A stretch of DNA of 64,000 bases from Microcystis wesenbergii NRERC-220. Lineage in GTDB: Bacteria; Cyanobacteriota; Cyanobacteriia; Cyanobacteriales; Microcystaceae. Position numbers and translations under genes: made by a program. The stretch spans positions 3,732,001 to 3,796,000 of the forward strand of contig NZ_JAVSJA010000001.1 in the NCBI RefSeq assembly GCF_032027425.1. The letters run 5' to 3'. Below the pieces are notes generated by a model. It did not search any database, was not told the origin of the DNA, and saw only the letters and a list, made by a program, of their open reading frames with translations. This document shows positions 44,510-52,949 of this stretch, one piece after another (the stretch's first letter is position 1; the number at the start of each line of letters is the position of its first letter).

Positions 44510-44892
44510 GCTTCTAAGGGTGAAATTAATCCTCTTTTAACCGCTTCATTTAATCCTTGAGACTTCTTTAACAAGTTTATTTGATAAATTTGCATCAATG
44601 ACCAAAGTTCCCTATTTTCAAAGGTTGATAAATCCCCCTCTTGTTGTTGATTGAGCAACTCGCTTAATCTTTGATCCTGTTCTGATGCCATTTGTAATTG
44701 AGTTAATTTGATAATTTCTTCATCTGATAATGAATTTAGGGATGAGATTTTTTCGCCTTGATAATTGGGACTAATAGAAAAAGCGATCGCTTCTACTAAT
44801 ATATCATTAAGATCACGGTTAATTGAATGGGCTAAGGATTGAGCTAGATTAAAAATCTCATCAGGTAGGGTTAAAGTAATTGAAATGGCCAT
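44506..44892 (-). CDS. Small partner of HNH nuclease, RHH-like start
   Basis: 128 residues, not recognised beyond the pattern. The start MAISITLTLPDEIFNLAQSL followed by AHSINRDLNDILVEAIAFSI looks like a ribbon-helix-helix DNA-binding domain such as in antitoxins. The rest is helical with a Gln/Glu-rich part (LTQLQMASEQDQRLSELLNQ) and ends LNEAVKRGLISPLEA. The stop overlaps the HNH gene by four bases. An antitoxin-like regulator of the HNH nuclease is a reasonable guess. Confidence 0.7.
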   Translation of the reverse strand: MAISITLTLPDEIFNLAQSLAHSINRDLNDILVEAIAFSISPNYQGEKISSLNSLSDEEIIKLTQLQMASEQDQRLSELLNQQQEGDLSTFENRELWSLMQIYQINLLKKSQGLNEAVKRGLISPLEA

Positions 44893-44961
44893 AAGCCTTT
44901 TTTATGTGGGGTTATAGAGATATTATGATTATAGCTCAAATTCTTGTTACCCATAAGGATA

Positions 44962-45026
44962 AACTGGTTCAAAAGTAACAGAATAGCTCATTTAAGGTTC
45001 TATCCCATATCTTTTATAAACCTCAG
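44962..45026 (-). repeat. Copied fragment of the antitoxin/toxin junction
   Basis: CTGGTTCAAAAGTAACAGAA...TCCCATATCTTTTA is present here and at 42775-42838 with only about two mismatches. On the minus strand it reads the last codons of the antitoxin (KRYGIEP) and the start of the toxin (MSYSVTFEPE). Nothing of the rest of either gene is nearby, so it is an isolated remnant or patch. Confidence 0.85.
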
Positions 45027-45052
45027 ATTTCCAGGCAAGATTTACCGATAAC

Positions 45053-45394
45053 TTAACTCACAGCAAACCCAGTTAACTTACGAGTTTCCAGATCATAAAA
45101 GGCTAAAACTATATCTTCTTTAGAAATACCCTCCCTTAATAATTCCGTAGCGATACCTTCCTCTGTCCAATCCTCCTCAATATAAATCTTCTCATTTTTA
45201 ATCCTAATATGGACTTGAATATTCCTGATTTTTTTCTTGCCTTCCCAACCCATAAAAAGCCAAAAATACTGATCATGTATCTCGTCAAAAACCAGACAAC
45301 TTTCTTGATCTAAATTAGCAGAACCAGAAACCCATTCGTGATATTCTGTTAATACTTTTTTAATGGCATTGCGATATTTTTCTAGTCTATCCAT
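45053..45394 (-). CDS. xisI: XisI-like protein (fdxN element excision controlling factor family)
   Basis: 113 residues: MDRLEKYRNAIKKVLTEYHE, DQESCLVFDEIHDQYFWLFM, RNIQVHIRIKNEKIYIEEDW and LREGISKEDIVLAFYDLETR are all typical of the XisI family. In Anabaena XisH and XisI are needed with the XisF recombinase to excise the fdxN element, but in non-heterocystous cyanobacteria many XisH/XisI copies exist with no such element, and their role is unknown. Its partner xisH, which overlaps by 13 bases, is destroyed, so this is an orphan. Confidence 0.9.
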   Translation of the reverse strand: MDRLEKYRNAIKKVLTEYHEWVSGSANLDQESCLVFDEIHDQYFWLFMGWEGKKKIRNIQVHIRIKNEKIYIEEDWTEEGIATELLREGISKEDIVLAFYDLETRKLTGFAVS

Positions 45395-45822
45395 TGTAAA
45401 ATTTTCTCCTTTTCCATCTCAACAACCAGCAAAAGTAATTGATTTATTTTCACAATAGCCTGAATTGATTCTCGTTGGAAAAAATTTTCATAAATGCTGT
45501 CTTTAATGGCTAGATAAATTTGATATTCTGGTTCGGTAAGACTGATTAAATTTCGATATAAAATATATTGTCCTAAAGCTAGGGACTTATACTAAATCTG
45601 GTTATTAAAGACTGATTATTTATTCCCCTTTTTGCATGAGTGCATGAGTAGAAAACGGGTTTCTCCGAGAAACCCGTTTTCTGTGCGTTACTCAACGGAT
45701 TTAGTATTAAAAAGCTTTTGATTTCCACAACAATTTTACGTCCATTTCTTTGAGCATCCAAAGGTTTTTCGGCTGATAAATCAGCAAATATTCAGCATCT
45801 TTATATTTAATTTTATAAGGGC
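45382..45822 (-). pseudogene. xisH: xisH relic with MITE insertion and frameshift
   Basis: On the minus strand, remains of XisH read KIKYKDAEYLLI, then (after a 4-base deletion) EKPLDAQRNGRK-like LDAQRNGRKIVVEIKSFL, then a family A MITE (45590-45706), then LALGQYILYRNLISLTEPEY, QIYLAIKDSIYENFFQRESI and VEMEKEKILQWID with a TAG at 45382-45384. The 5' end (start codon) is lost to a palindromic repeat beyond 45822. The core active-site strand (DAQRNGRK...EIKSF) is thus broken in several ways. XisH is nuclease-like in fold; this copy cannot work. Confidence 0.88.
45590..45706. mobile_element. MITE-like element, family A, inside xisH relic
   Basis: TACTAAATCTGGTTATTAAA on the left and TCAACGGATTTAGTA on the right match the element at 8611-8742. 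In the middle is a perfect palindrome of 33 bases (45650-45682, AGAAAACGGGTTTCTC on each arm around a single central base). Different inserts occupy the middle of the two copies. Confidence 0.8.
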
Positions 45823-46000
45823 GCTGATACCCCCTTCCCCCATAGTAGGGTTAATTCATGAATTAACCCTACCTTGGGGATTGATTCATGAATCAACCCT
45901 ACCTTGATAAGGATGTTGATCCCCCCTTCCCCCCTTGATAAGGGGGGCGTTGATCGCTGGGGGGATCTGAATTAAAACCCACTTACTTAGGGGAGAATTG
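45823..46000. repeat. Palindrome cluster between xisH relic and argG
   Basis: 45845-45872 is the perfect palindrome GTAGGGTTAATTCATG.../CCCTAC. 45879-45902 is a second, less perfect one with TTGATTCATGAATCAA. Around them are CCCCCTTCCCCC and CCTTGATAAGGGGGGCGTTGAT, like the inner part of the family C MITE at 19972. It replaces the 5' end of xisH and reaches close to the argG stop. Confidence 0.75.
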
Positions 46001-46004
46001 TTGA

Positions 46005-47210
46005 TTACTTCCCTCTAGTTTTTTCGGCCCAAACTTTGCTGGGTAATCCCCAAACATAGATGAAACCTTCGGCAGCTTTATGATCAAATTGATCCTCGGC
46101 TCCGTAGGTAGCTAAATCGGGAGAATAGATGGAATTGACTGACTGACGACCGACCACTTTAGCGTTACCTTTAAACAGTTTCACTCGCACCGATCCCGTT
46201 ACCTGTTCTTGGGTTTTGAGGATAAAAGCATCGATCGCTTCCTTTAAGGGACTGTACCACAATCCTTTATAAATTAACTGTCCGTAGGTCTCTTCAATTC
46301 CCCGTTTATATTGGGTAACATCTCCAGTTAAAGTCAAACTTTCTAAGTCCCGGTGAGCATCAATTAAAACTAATAAAGCCGGGGCCTCGTAAATTTCTCG
46401 GGATTTAATTCCCACTACCCGGTTTTCGATCATATCTAACCGACCAACACCGTGTTTACCCACTAGGTCATTTAATTGACTAATGAGCGTGACGGGAGCG
46501 AGATTTTCTCCGTTTAAACTGACAGGAATCCCCTGATTAAAACCGATATCGACGTATTCCGGCTCATTGGGAGTATCGGCGATCGCTTTGGTCATTAAAT
46601 AGATTTCTTCCGGGGGTTCCGTCATCGGATCTTCCAAGGGACCTGCTTCAATACTGCGGCCCAACAGGTTACGATCGATACTAAAAGGCGAGGATTTTTT
46701 CACGGGAGACTCGATCCCGAATTTTTCCCCGTAGGCGATGGTTTCTTCCCGGCTCATGCCCCATTCCCGGGCGGGAGCGAGAACTTTTAAACTAGGATTG
46801 AGGGCCATAATGCCCACATCAAAACGCACTTGATCGTTACCTTTGCCGGTGCAACCGTGAGCGACGGCATCGGCCCCGTATTTCTCGGCGGCCTCTACTA
46901 ATAATTTAGCGATTAAAGGACGAGCCAGGGCGGTAGAAAGGGGATAACGATTTTCGTAGAGAGCATTAGCTTGAATTGAGGGAAAAGCGTATTCTTTGAC
47001 GAATTCTTCTTGAGCATTGACCACTAAGGATTCGATCGCTCCGCAGCGCAGGGCCTTTTCTTGAATCGGTCCTAACTCGTCTCCCTGTCCTAAATCGGCG
47101 GCTAGGGTAATCACTTCTTCTACTCCCCATTCCTGTTTGAGATAGGGAATACAGACGGAAGTATCGACTCCTCCGGAATAAGCTAAAACCACTCTCTTGG
47201 CGCGTCCCAT
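46005..47210 (-). CDS. argG: Argininosuccinate synthase
   Basis: 401 residues, the normal length. [20 protein letters not shown] at the N-terminus is the ATP pyrophosphatase loop. [20 protein letters not shown] and [20 protein letters not shown] are substrate-binding parts, with [20 protein letters not shown] at the end. It joins citrulline and aspartate with ATP use in arginine synthesis, in the cytoplasm. It is a complete housekeeping gene, not affected by the repeats downstream of its stop. Confidence 0.97.
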   Translation of the reverse strand: MGRAKRVVLAYSGGVDTSVCIPYLKQEWGVEEVITLAADLGQGDELGPIQEKALRCGAIESLVVNAQEEFVKEYAFPSIQANALYENRYPLSTALARPLIAKLLVEAAEKYGADAVAHGCTGKGNDQVRFDVGIMALNPSLKVLAPAREWGMSREETIAYGEKFGIESPVKKSSPFSIDRNLLGRSIEAGPLEDPMTEPPEEIYLMTKAIADTPNEPEYVDIGFNQGIPVSLNGENLAPVTLISQLNDLVGKHGVGRLDMIENRVVGIKSREIYEAPALLVLIDAHRDLESLTLTGDVTQYKRGIEETYGQLIYKGLWYSPLKEAIDAFILKTQEQVTGSVRVKLFKGNAKVVGRQSVNSIYSPDLATYGAEDQFDHKAAEGFIYVWGLPSKVWAEKTRGK

Positions 47211-47372
47211 AATTTTTTCACCTAAAAACGACTAATTGATTACTCTTTTAAGTTTATTATATATCCTGGGGATTTGATGCTTCTTTTTTAATGCTTTTTT
47301 GTTTAGTTTTTGATGAAGAAAAGGAATAGGAAGTCACGAGTAAAGAGCAAAAACTAAACGGGCAACCAGCCG

Positions 47373-49364
47373 CTATTTACGTTTACTAGCCGGACGACGG
47401 GAGGATTTTTTCGGAGCGGTATTTTTGGGATTATCGTTAGTTTTATCTTTAAATATTGGAATAGTAAAATGAAACTGACTGCCGTGATTTTTGCCCCTAG
47501 ATTCTGCCCAAATTTCGCCGCCCCAACCATTGACAATCTGACGACAGATAGCCAGTCCTAAACCGGTTCCCCCGGCACTGCGTCGCAGGGCCCCCTCCTC
47601 TTGGTAAAAGCGATCAAAAACCTGTTCTAAACGATTGGGTTCGATCCCGCGTCCAGTGTCAGAAATGGTTACTTCTAGAGTTTTTGGTTTTCCCGAAGCG
47701 ACTTCGATCGAGACATTTCCCTCCCGTCCGGTAAACTTACAGGCATTATCGAGAAGTTTGGAGAGTAATTCCACTAACCACTCGCCATCGGCTAAAACAA
47801 AGGGCAGATTAGGGGGGACAAGATTGATAATTTTTGGGTTTTCGTTGTCGAGATTGCAGGAGTGAACGTGACTGATGGCTAATTCCACACATTCCGATAA
47901 AGATAAAGCTTCGGGATTCCAATTAACCCGGCCACTTTCTAACCTGGACAGAGTTAAAAAATCTTGGATTAATTTACGCATTCGTTCCGCATCTTTCAGG
48001 GCAGTATCAAGCATAATTTGGCGCATTTCCGCCGGCATATCCGGTTCCGAGGCCAAACTTTCTAGACAGACTTGAATGGTGGAGAGGGGGGTGCGTAATT
48101 CGTGGCCGGTAATGGCGACTAAATTAGAACGAGTGCGATCGAGGGCGGCTAATTGTTCGTTTAAATCCTGTAAATTAGCGTAGGCTTCTGCTTGAATGAG
48201 GGCGACTCCGATTTGAGTGGCCACCGCGTCCACCAGGGCGACATCCTCGCTTTTCCAAGTGGTGGTATAGGGTCCACAGTGATGCAGTTCCAACATTCCC
48301 AAGAGACGACTTTGGTAAAAAATCGGCACTAATAACCAGGAATAGATGGAACATTCCCGCACGAGATTTTGAATGGAATCGCCGGGGAGACGGGGATCGT
48401 GAATAGCGTCTTCAATTTTCAGGGATTCTCTCAATTCCAGCGCTTCCTGAAAAAGAGGATTATTTTTCAGAGGCCATTTTTGTCCTTTGATGGAACTAAT
48501 GCCGGAGTTTAAAAATTCGTGTTCGATGGTGGCGTTAATGTCGGCTTCCTTACAACGATAGACCACGCAGCGACAGACTCCCAATCCCTGTCCCAATTTC
48601 TGCACTGCCACCTGGAGGATATCTTCCGGATCGAGGGAACGACGGATCGCCGCCATCACCGAGTTGATCAGTCTTTCCTTGTGTTCTTTCGATGCCAAGG
48701 AACGATTGGCTTTCAGCAGTTTATACTGTCCCGCTTGCAAATAAGTGACCAATCGCTGGACAAAGGGATCTGGTTCCTCTTGATGATCCCTGTCCGTCAA
48801 TTCACAGATCAGGTATTCTTCTTGGGCGCACCTAATTTTCTCCGCCAGTTCGGGACGATAATCGAGAATATGATTTAAAAGAATTTGGGCCGCCTGTTGA
48901 CTTACATGGCGATCGCTCGTCCAAATCCCCTCAAAACGGCGATTATTATCCATAGCTGCCCTATTTTCCCCTTCGGCTACCAGATGGGTTCGCTCCCGAC
49001 AGATTAAACAACTAGCATAATGGCGACTGATAACCACTAGATGCCATTCTTGGGCTAAACTGTCGTCCGGTTGAAAAGCGATCGTCTCGTAAACGTCGGA
49101 ACTATGCTTAAAATCGGTTTCTGGGGCCGACAAAACATAAACTTGCCCGCTTTTGTGGGCAATGCGTCGATAGCGATGGGCCTCTTGACGATAAAAGCGC
49201 TCACGCTGAAAACTGGCAATCACTAATGGTTGATCGTCTTCCGCTAAAACCTGATCCTCCATGGCGTGGGATAGCGCGGTCAGGGATACTTTGAAGTACA
49301 TCTGCGATCGCCATTGGGGGAGTAACTGCAACAGTTCTGTTAAAACAGAAGTTGATCTGCTCAT
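47373..49364 (-). CDS. Hybrid sensor histidine kinase with DICT and GAF domains
   Basis: 663 residues. An N-terminal DICT sensory domain (about 20-200, MYFKVSLTALSHAMEDQVLA, HLVVISRHYASCLICRE) is followed by a GAF domain (about 230-395, DPEDILQVAVQKLGQGLGVC, LLVPIFYQSRLLGMLELHH), a HisKA domain with His421 in ITGHELRTPLSTIQ, and an HATPase with NPEALSLSECVE, LLDNACKF, DTGRGI and GTGLGLAICRQIV. A basic tail (PKKSSRRPASKRK) follows. No membrane helix is present, so it is a soluble sensor. DICT domains occur with GGDEF, EAL or kinase outputs in light- and redox-linked proteins. No response regulator is nearby. Confidence 0.92.
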   Translation of the reverse strand: MSRSTSVLTELLQLLPQWRSQMYFKVSLTALSHAMEDQVLAEDDQPLVIASFQRERFYRQEAHRYRRIAHKSGQVYVLSAPETDFKHSSDVYETIAFQPDDSLAQEWHLVVISRHYASCLICRERTHLVAEGENRAAMDNNRRFEGIWTSDRHVSQQAAQILLNHILDYRPELAEKIRCAQEEYLICELTDRDHQEEPDPFVQRLVTYLQAGQYKLLKANRSLASKEHKERLINSVMAAIRRSLDPEDILQVAVQKLGQGLGVCRCVVYRCKEADINATIEHEFLNSGISSIKGQKWPLKNNPLFQEALELRESLKIEDAIHDPRLPGDSIQNLVRECSIYSWLLVPIFYQSRLLGMLELHHCGPYTTTWKSEDVALVDAVATQIGVALIQAEAYANLQDLNEQLAALDRTRSNLVAITGHELRTPLSTIQVCLESLASEPDMPAEMRQIMLDTALKDAERMRKLIQDFLTLSRLESGRVNWNPEALSLSECVELAISHVHSCNLDNENPKIINLVPPNLPFVLADGEWLVELLSKLLDNACKFTGREGNVSIEVASGKPKTLEVTISDTGRGIEPNRLEQVFDRFYQEEGALRRSAGGTGLGLAICRQIVNGWGGEIWAESRGKNHGSQFHFTIPIFKDKTNDNPKNTAPKKSSRRPASKRK

Positions 49365-49533
49365 CGATGATCTGTTTCGAGTCGAGTGTGACTAGCAAGC
49401 GCAATAGAGGGAACTAGCAATTTCTCCCTTGACCCTATCCTACAGGCTCAAGGGGACAAGAGGTGAGATCGTGATGGCAAGAAACTTAAACTGAGTGATG
49501 CCAAAAGTGAGCGAAATTATTCTAGCTAACTAG

Positions 49534-49752
49534 ACGTTGCTGAATAAATCTAAACCTTGTTGGGTAAGACTTTTAGACTTTTGGGAAATCAAAAAGTACC
49601 CGCCATTGGAGGGATCGGGGGGAAAATTTAGGGACTTTTTCCCTGAAAATTAGGTAATTTACCAGATGAAAATGGGTAAAACCCTACACCCTACACCCTA
49701 CACCCTACACCCTACACCCTGCCCCCACGAGAAACTTTTTGCCGCAAACCCT
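49534..49752. mobile_element. MITE-like element, family B, full copy
   Basis: About 219 bases. Left part TTGCTGAATAAATCTAAACC, middle GAGGGATCGGGGGGAAAATT and CTTTTTCCCTGAAAATTAGG, then a CCTACACCCTACACCC array, and the right end CGAGAAACTTTTTGCCGCAA. It matches 59098-59290 and the reverse of 12620-12735. It abuts the stop codon of the tiny gene that follows. Confidence 0.75.
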
Positions 49753-49754
49753 AA

Positions 49755-49889
49755 CTAGATGTAGGCGACTTTCATTGCCCAAAGGATCAGAGCAATAATA
49801 CTACCGATAACGATAATCGACGATATCGCCACTACTGCCGGTTTATCGGCTCCCTCGAATTTCATAATGCCACGATTTAAGTCTGACAT
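49755..49889 (-). CDS. Tiny single-helix membrane protein (44 aa)
   Basis: ATG 49889 follows AAGGAG at about ten bases, a strong ribosome-binding site. The 44 residues start MSDLNRGIMKFEGADKPAVV and end with one membrane helix (AISSIIVIGSIIALILWAMK, then VAYI). Such short single-helix proteins are often subunits of photosynthetic or respiratory complexes in thylakoids, and this N-terminus looks conserved, but I cannot name it. The good ribosome-binding site and compact form argue it is real. It lies between the kinase and the SGNH hydrolase gene, opposite to the latter. Confidence 0.65.
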   Translation of the reverse strand: MSDLNRGIMKFEGADKPAVVAISSIIVIGSIIALILWAMKVAYI

Positions 49890-49971
49890 TGCCCTTAACT
49901 CCTTTTCATGAGATGGATGTGGAAAGTATGAGACACTTTAGGATCATAAATTAGCGAACTCTCATCTATCC

Positions 49972-50910
49972 GTGTTATTAGAAATTGGTATCATTCGGCT
50001 GTCTTTAATCATTCTAGGCGTTCTTTTCGCCCTTGGCCTTCTCCTTGAGGCTATTTTAAGAATTGTCTTCGGGTTCGGTAATCCGCTTATTTACAAAGCT
50101 GATGCCGAAATTGGCTATCTTTTGGCTCCTAATCAACAAACGCGCCGGTTTTCCAATTTTATCGCCGTTAATCAGTATTCGATGCGGAGCGATCCGATTA
50201 CACCCCAACGGCCTCCGGAGACGACGAGAATCATGTTAATCGGTGATTCGATCGCTAATGGCTCCTGGTGGACGGATCAAAAAGAGACCATTGCTGCTTT
50301 AATCACCAAAAATTTAGGACAAAATCTGACGGGTTCAGTGCAAGTTCTCAATGCTTCCGCTAATTCTTGGGGACCGCGCAATCAATTGGCCTATCTAAGA
50401 CGTTTCGGCACCTTTGAATCCCAGGTGATTGTGTTATTAATGAACACTGATGATCTGTTCGCTTTAGCTCCTAGTTCGGCGGTGGTGGGACGAGAAATTA
50501 ATTATCCCGCTCGCCGGCCGGCTTTAGCTTTAATCGAATTATACGATCGATATTTTAAGCGTTATCCTCCCCTGCCACCAGTGCGAGAAGGAGGCGATCG
50601 AGTGGGCAATAATTTAACCGCTCTTGCCCAAATTCAAGCCCTTGCTCAGGCTAATCAAGCCCGTTTAATTATCGCTATTACCCCCCTCATTCGCGAAGCT
50701 CAAAAACAGGGGCGAGATTATGAATTAAAAGCCCGTCAAAGACTAGCGGATTTCACCAGCAACCAGCAGATTTTTTATCTAGATTTTCTGCCCATTTTTC
50801 AAGCTCATCCTACTCCTGATTCCCTCTATCGCGATAATATTCATCTCAGCCGAGACGGTAACGAGTTAATCAGTCAAAAACTGACCGAGGCAATCAAAAA
50901 GGTCTTTTAA
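49972..50910 (+). CDS. SGNH/GDSL-type hydrolase, membrane-anchored
   Basis: 312 residues from GTG 49972. The N-terminus is a membrane anchor (LSLIILGVLFALGLLLEAIL). The catalytic region has IMLIGDSIANGSW (GDS serine), SANSWGPRNQ (Gly/Asn block) and DNIHLSRDGNELI (DxxH). This fits the SGNH hydrolase family: esterases, lipases or O-acetyl-hydrolases acting on polysaccharide. The substrate is not known. It may work in envelope or exopolysaccharide modification. It is followed by repeats and the converging purK gene. Confidence 0.87.
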   Translation: MLLEIGIIRLSLIILGVLFALGLLLEAILRIVFGFGNPLIYKADAEIGYLLAPNQQTRRFSNFIAVNQYSMRSDPITPQRPPETTRIMLIGDSIANGSWWTDQKETIAALITKNLGQNLTGSVQVLNASANSWGPRNQLAYLRRFGTFESQVIVLLMNTDDLFALAPSSAVVGREINYPARRPALALIELYDRYFKRYPPLPPVREGGDRVGNNLTALAQIQALAQANQARLIIAITPLIREAQKQGRDYELKARQRLADFTSNQQIFYLDFLPIFQAHPTPDSLYRDNIHLSRDGNELISQKLTEAIKKVF

Positions 50911-50924
50911 TTAGGGTTTACTGA

Positions 50925-50990
50925 ATCAGTTATCAGTTATCAGTTATCAGTTCACTGTTTACTGATTACTGTTCACTGATTACTGTTTAC
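50925..50990. repeat. TTATCAG and TTCACTG/TTTACTG short-repeat cluster
   Basis: TCAGTTATCAGTTATCAGTT is followed by CACTGTTTACTGATTACTG units. It fills most of the 135-base gap between the converging SGNH hydrolase and purK genes; the gap is AT-rich and contains no gene. Confidence 0.85.
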
Positions 50991-51045
50991 TGAAAATACT
51001 CCCCACTCCCCAATTGATAATTGATAATTCATAATTCATAATTCC

Positions 51046-52173
51046 CTAACAACCATACCAAAGCTTTTCTATCTGCTTTGCTAGGGCCAATAACTCAGAG
51101 CGATCGCTTGTATCCCTTAAGAGGGTGACATGGCCTAATTTTCGACCGGGACGGGATTTTTTACCATACCAAAAAACGTGAGCGTCTGGAATTGCCGCTA
51201 AAATTGCTCGTTTTTCCCCATAATCGCCGTCACTATCCTCAAAACCCAATAAATTAACCATGACTGCCCCAGCAGATTTTAAATCCGTGGCTCCGAGGGG
51301 CAAATTAGCCACTGCTTGCAGTTGTAGGGCAAATTGGGAGGTAAGACAGGCAGAGAGGCTGTAATGACCCGAATTATGGGTACGGGGAGCGATTTCATTA
51401 ATCAATACCTCTCCCTGAGAAGTGACAAATAACTCCATCCCGAAAACACCCACCGCCGACAAACTACTTAACAGATGATGGGCGATAGGTTCGGTTTGAG
51501 CTTGTAAAGATTGGTTAAGAGCGGCGGGAGCGATTACCCAGTGACAGACTTGCTCCTCTTGATAGGTTTCCACCACGGGATAGGTGACGATTTCCCCGGT
51601 TAATCCCCTAGCGGCAACGATGGCTAATTCGCGCTCGTAGGGAATATAAGCTTCTAACATCAAGTCAAGACGCTCTAATTGCGGCTTTTTGGCGTTTAAT
51701 TCTTCAGGAGTGCGGATAATAAAGGTTCCTTGACCATCATAACCGTGTCGTCGCGCTTTCAGCACCAGCGGAAAAGGATAATTTTCTAATTGGGATAAAT
51801 TATCTATCGCCCAAAAATCAGGCACAGGCAACCCTAGGGAGCGTAAATAACATCTTTGCTCGTATTTATCCAATAGGGGGCGCAGATTTGCCAAACTAGG
51901 ATAGAATTTCACTCCTGTGGCCGCTAATTCTTCTAGGGCATCTAAATCAACAAACTCATTTTCAAACGTGATCAGATCACAATGTTGAGCTAGTTTTTTT
52001 GTGCCTTCCACGTCAGCTATTTCCGCGAAGACAACCCCGTCAGCTAAAGCAACGGCGGGATCGTCGGGGTGTGGTGTTTGTACAATCAGAGAAATGCCTA
52101 ATTTCTTGGCTTCCTGTGCCATCATCCATGCTAATTGTCCACCACCAATAACACCAACCCTTGTTTGCATCAT
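51046..52173 (-). CDS. purK: N5-carboxyaminoimidazole ribonucleotide synthase
   Basis: 375 residues of the ATP-grasp family. It begins [20 protein letters not shown]. The ATP-grasp part has [20 protein letters not shown] and [20 protein letters not shown]. The end has [20 protein letters not shown] and [16 protein letters not shown], which are PurK signatures. It carboxylates AIR with ATP and bicarbonate in purine synthesis. Its ATG overlaps the stop of the pentapeptide gene by four bases, so they share a message. Confidence 0.95.
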   Translation of the reverse strand: MMQTRVGVIGGGQLAWMMAQEAKKLGISLIVQTPHPDDPAVALADGVVFAEIADVEGTKKLAQHCDLITFENEFVDLDALEELAATGVKFYPSLANLRPLLDKYEQRCYLRSLGLPVPDFWAIDNLSQLENYPFPLVLKARRHGYDGQGTFIIRTPEELNAKKPQLERLDLMLEAYIPYERELAIVAARGLTGEIVTYPVVETYQEEQVCHWVIAPAALNQSLQAQTEPIAHHLLSSLSAVGVFGMELFVTSQGEVLINEIAPRTHNSGHYSLSACLTSQFALQLQAVANLPLGATDLKSAGAVMVNLLGFEDSDGDYGEKRAILAAIPDAHVFWYGKKSRPGRKLGHVTLLRDTSDRSELLALAKQIEKLWYGC

Positions 52174-52679
52174 TGATCACATCCTAAAGATTCCGGGGTA
52201 GAGACGCCGGTTTTTGAGTTGACACCCTCGGCTCTTTCACAGAGATTTTTGATTTGTTGAGCGTCAAGCACTGCAAAACTAAAATCAGCACCGTTGATGT
52301 TTACTCCCTCGAAAATGGTACGCAGCATGATCGCTTCGGCAAAAATAGCATCGCTTAAATCGGAATTTTTAAAGGTACTCAGATAGGCTAACCCATTGGT
52401 TAAGTCCGCTCCATGAAAGTTGCCTTCGATGATAGAGGCTCCGTTAAACACTGCCCCGCGCAAATCGGCAGAACTAAAGTTAGAATCTTGCAGATTAACG
52501 TTAGTAAATTGGGCAGATTGCAAATTTTGTCCCGAAAAATCCTTTCCTGTCAGATTCTGGTTTTCATAACTGGCATTGGCTCCTGTGACAGCAGCAGAAC
52601 TGGCTGCTAAGGCATTGACAGGAGATAGGATAAATAGTATGGCAAAAAAAGCGATCGCTAGTCGAAAGATAGTCTTCAT
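52170..52679 (-). CDS. Lumenal-type pentapeptide repeat protein
   Basis: 169 residues. A signal peptide ([20 protein letters not shown], cut near ALA-A) suggests export to the thylakoid lumen or periplasm. The body has pentapeptide repeats of A(D/N)Lxx form ([57 protein letters not shown]), which fold as a square beta helix. Two Cys near the end (NLCERAEG and SLGCDQ) could form a disulphide. Similar proteins (TL17-like) occur in thylakoid lumens. It is upstream of purK in a four-base-overlap operon, which is unusual for an exported protein. Confidence 0.87.
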   Translation of the reverse strand: MKTIFRLAIAFFAILFILSPVNALAASSAAVTGANASYENQNLTGKDFSGQNLQSAQFTNVNLQDSNFSSADLRGAVFNGASIIEGNFHGADLTNGLAYLSTFKNSDLSDAIFAEAIMLRTIFEGVNINGADFSFAVLDAQQIKNLCERAEGVNSKTGVSTPESLGCDQ

Positions 52680-52762
52680 TGGCGGAAAATTCCATCAGTG
52701 GGCATTCTTGATTTTATAGCAGTAAGCCATCCGCCGTCAGCTTTTCGCCGGCTGCGAGAAAT

Positions 52763-52786
52763 TGCTGGCACACAAACCTTTATAAT
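52763..52786 (+). promoter_or_regulatory. Candidate -10 (TATAAT) ahead of permease gene
   Basis: TATAAT at 52781-52786 preceded by TTGCTG at 52763-52768 looks like a promoter, but the spacing (12 bases) is shorter than the usual 16-18. It lies about 165 bases before the permease start, in a 270-base gap that otherwise holds no gene. The gap could also hold a small RNA, but nothing specific is seen. Confidence 0.25.
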
Positions 52787-52949
52787 AGCTGTCTAAGCTT
52801 ATACTGCCATGCAATTTGGTCTAAACAAAAATATTTAAGCAAAGGGCCCTCAGCTTTCAGCTAAATAAAGTAAAAGACAAAAGTTAATTCATTTTCTCTC
52901 TCCTGACTTCTATTTCTAAGGACAATTTCTGATTTATACAAGAGGTTTG

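Noticed and set aside
45579-45761. 60-residue open frame containing MDAQRNGRKIVVEIKSF as a gene
   Set aside because: It is the middle of the xisH relic that runs into a MITE; it is not an independent gene.
52680-52949. 6S RNA gene near purK, as in some cyanobacteria
   Set aside because: I could not see a long rod-like hairpin with a central bubble here, and the position relative to purK is separated by another gene. A covariance-model search would decide.
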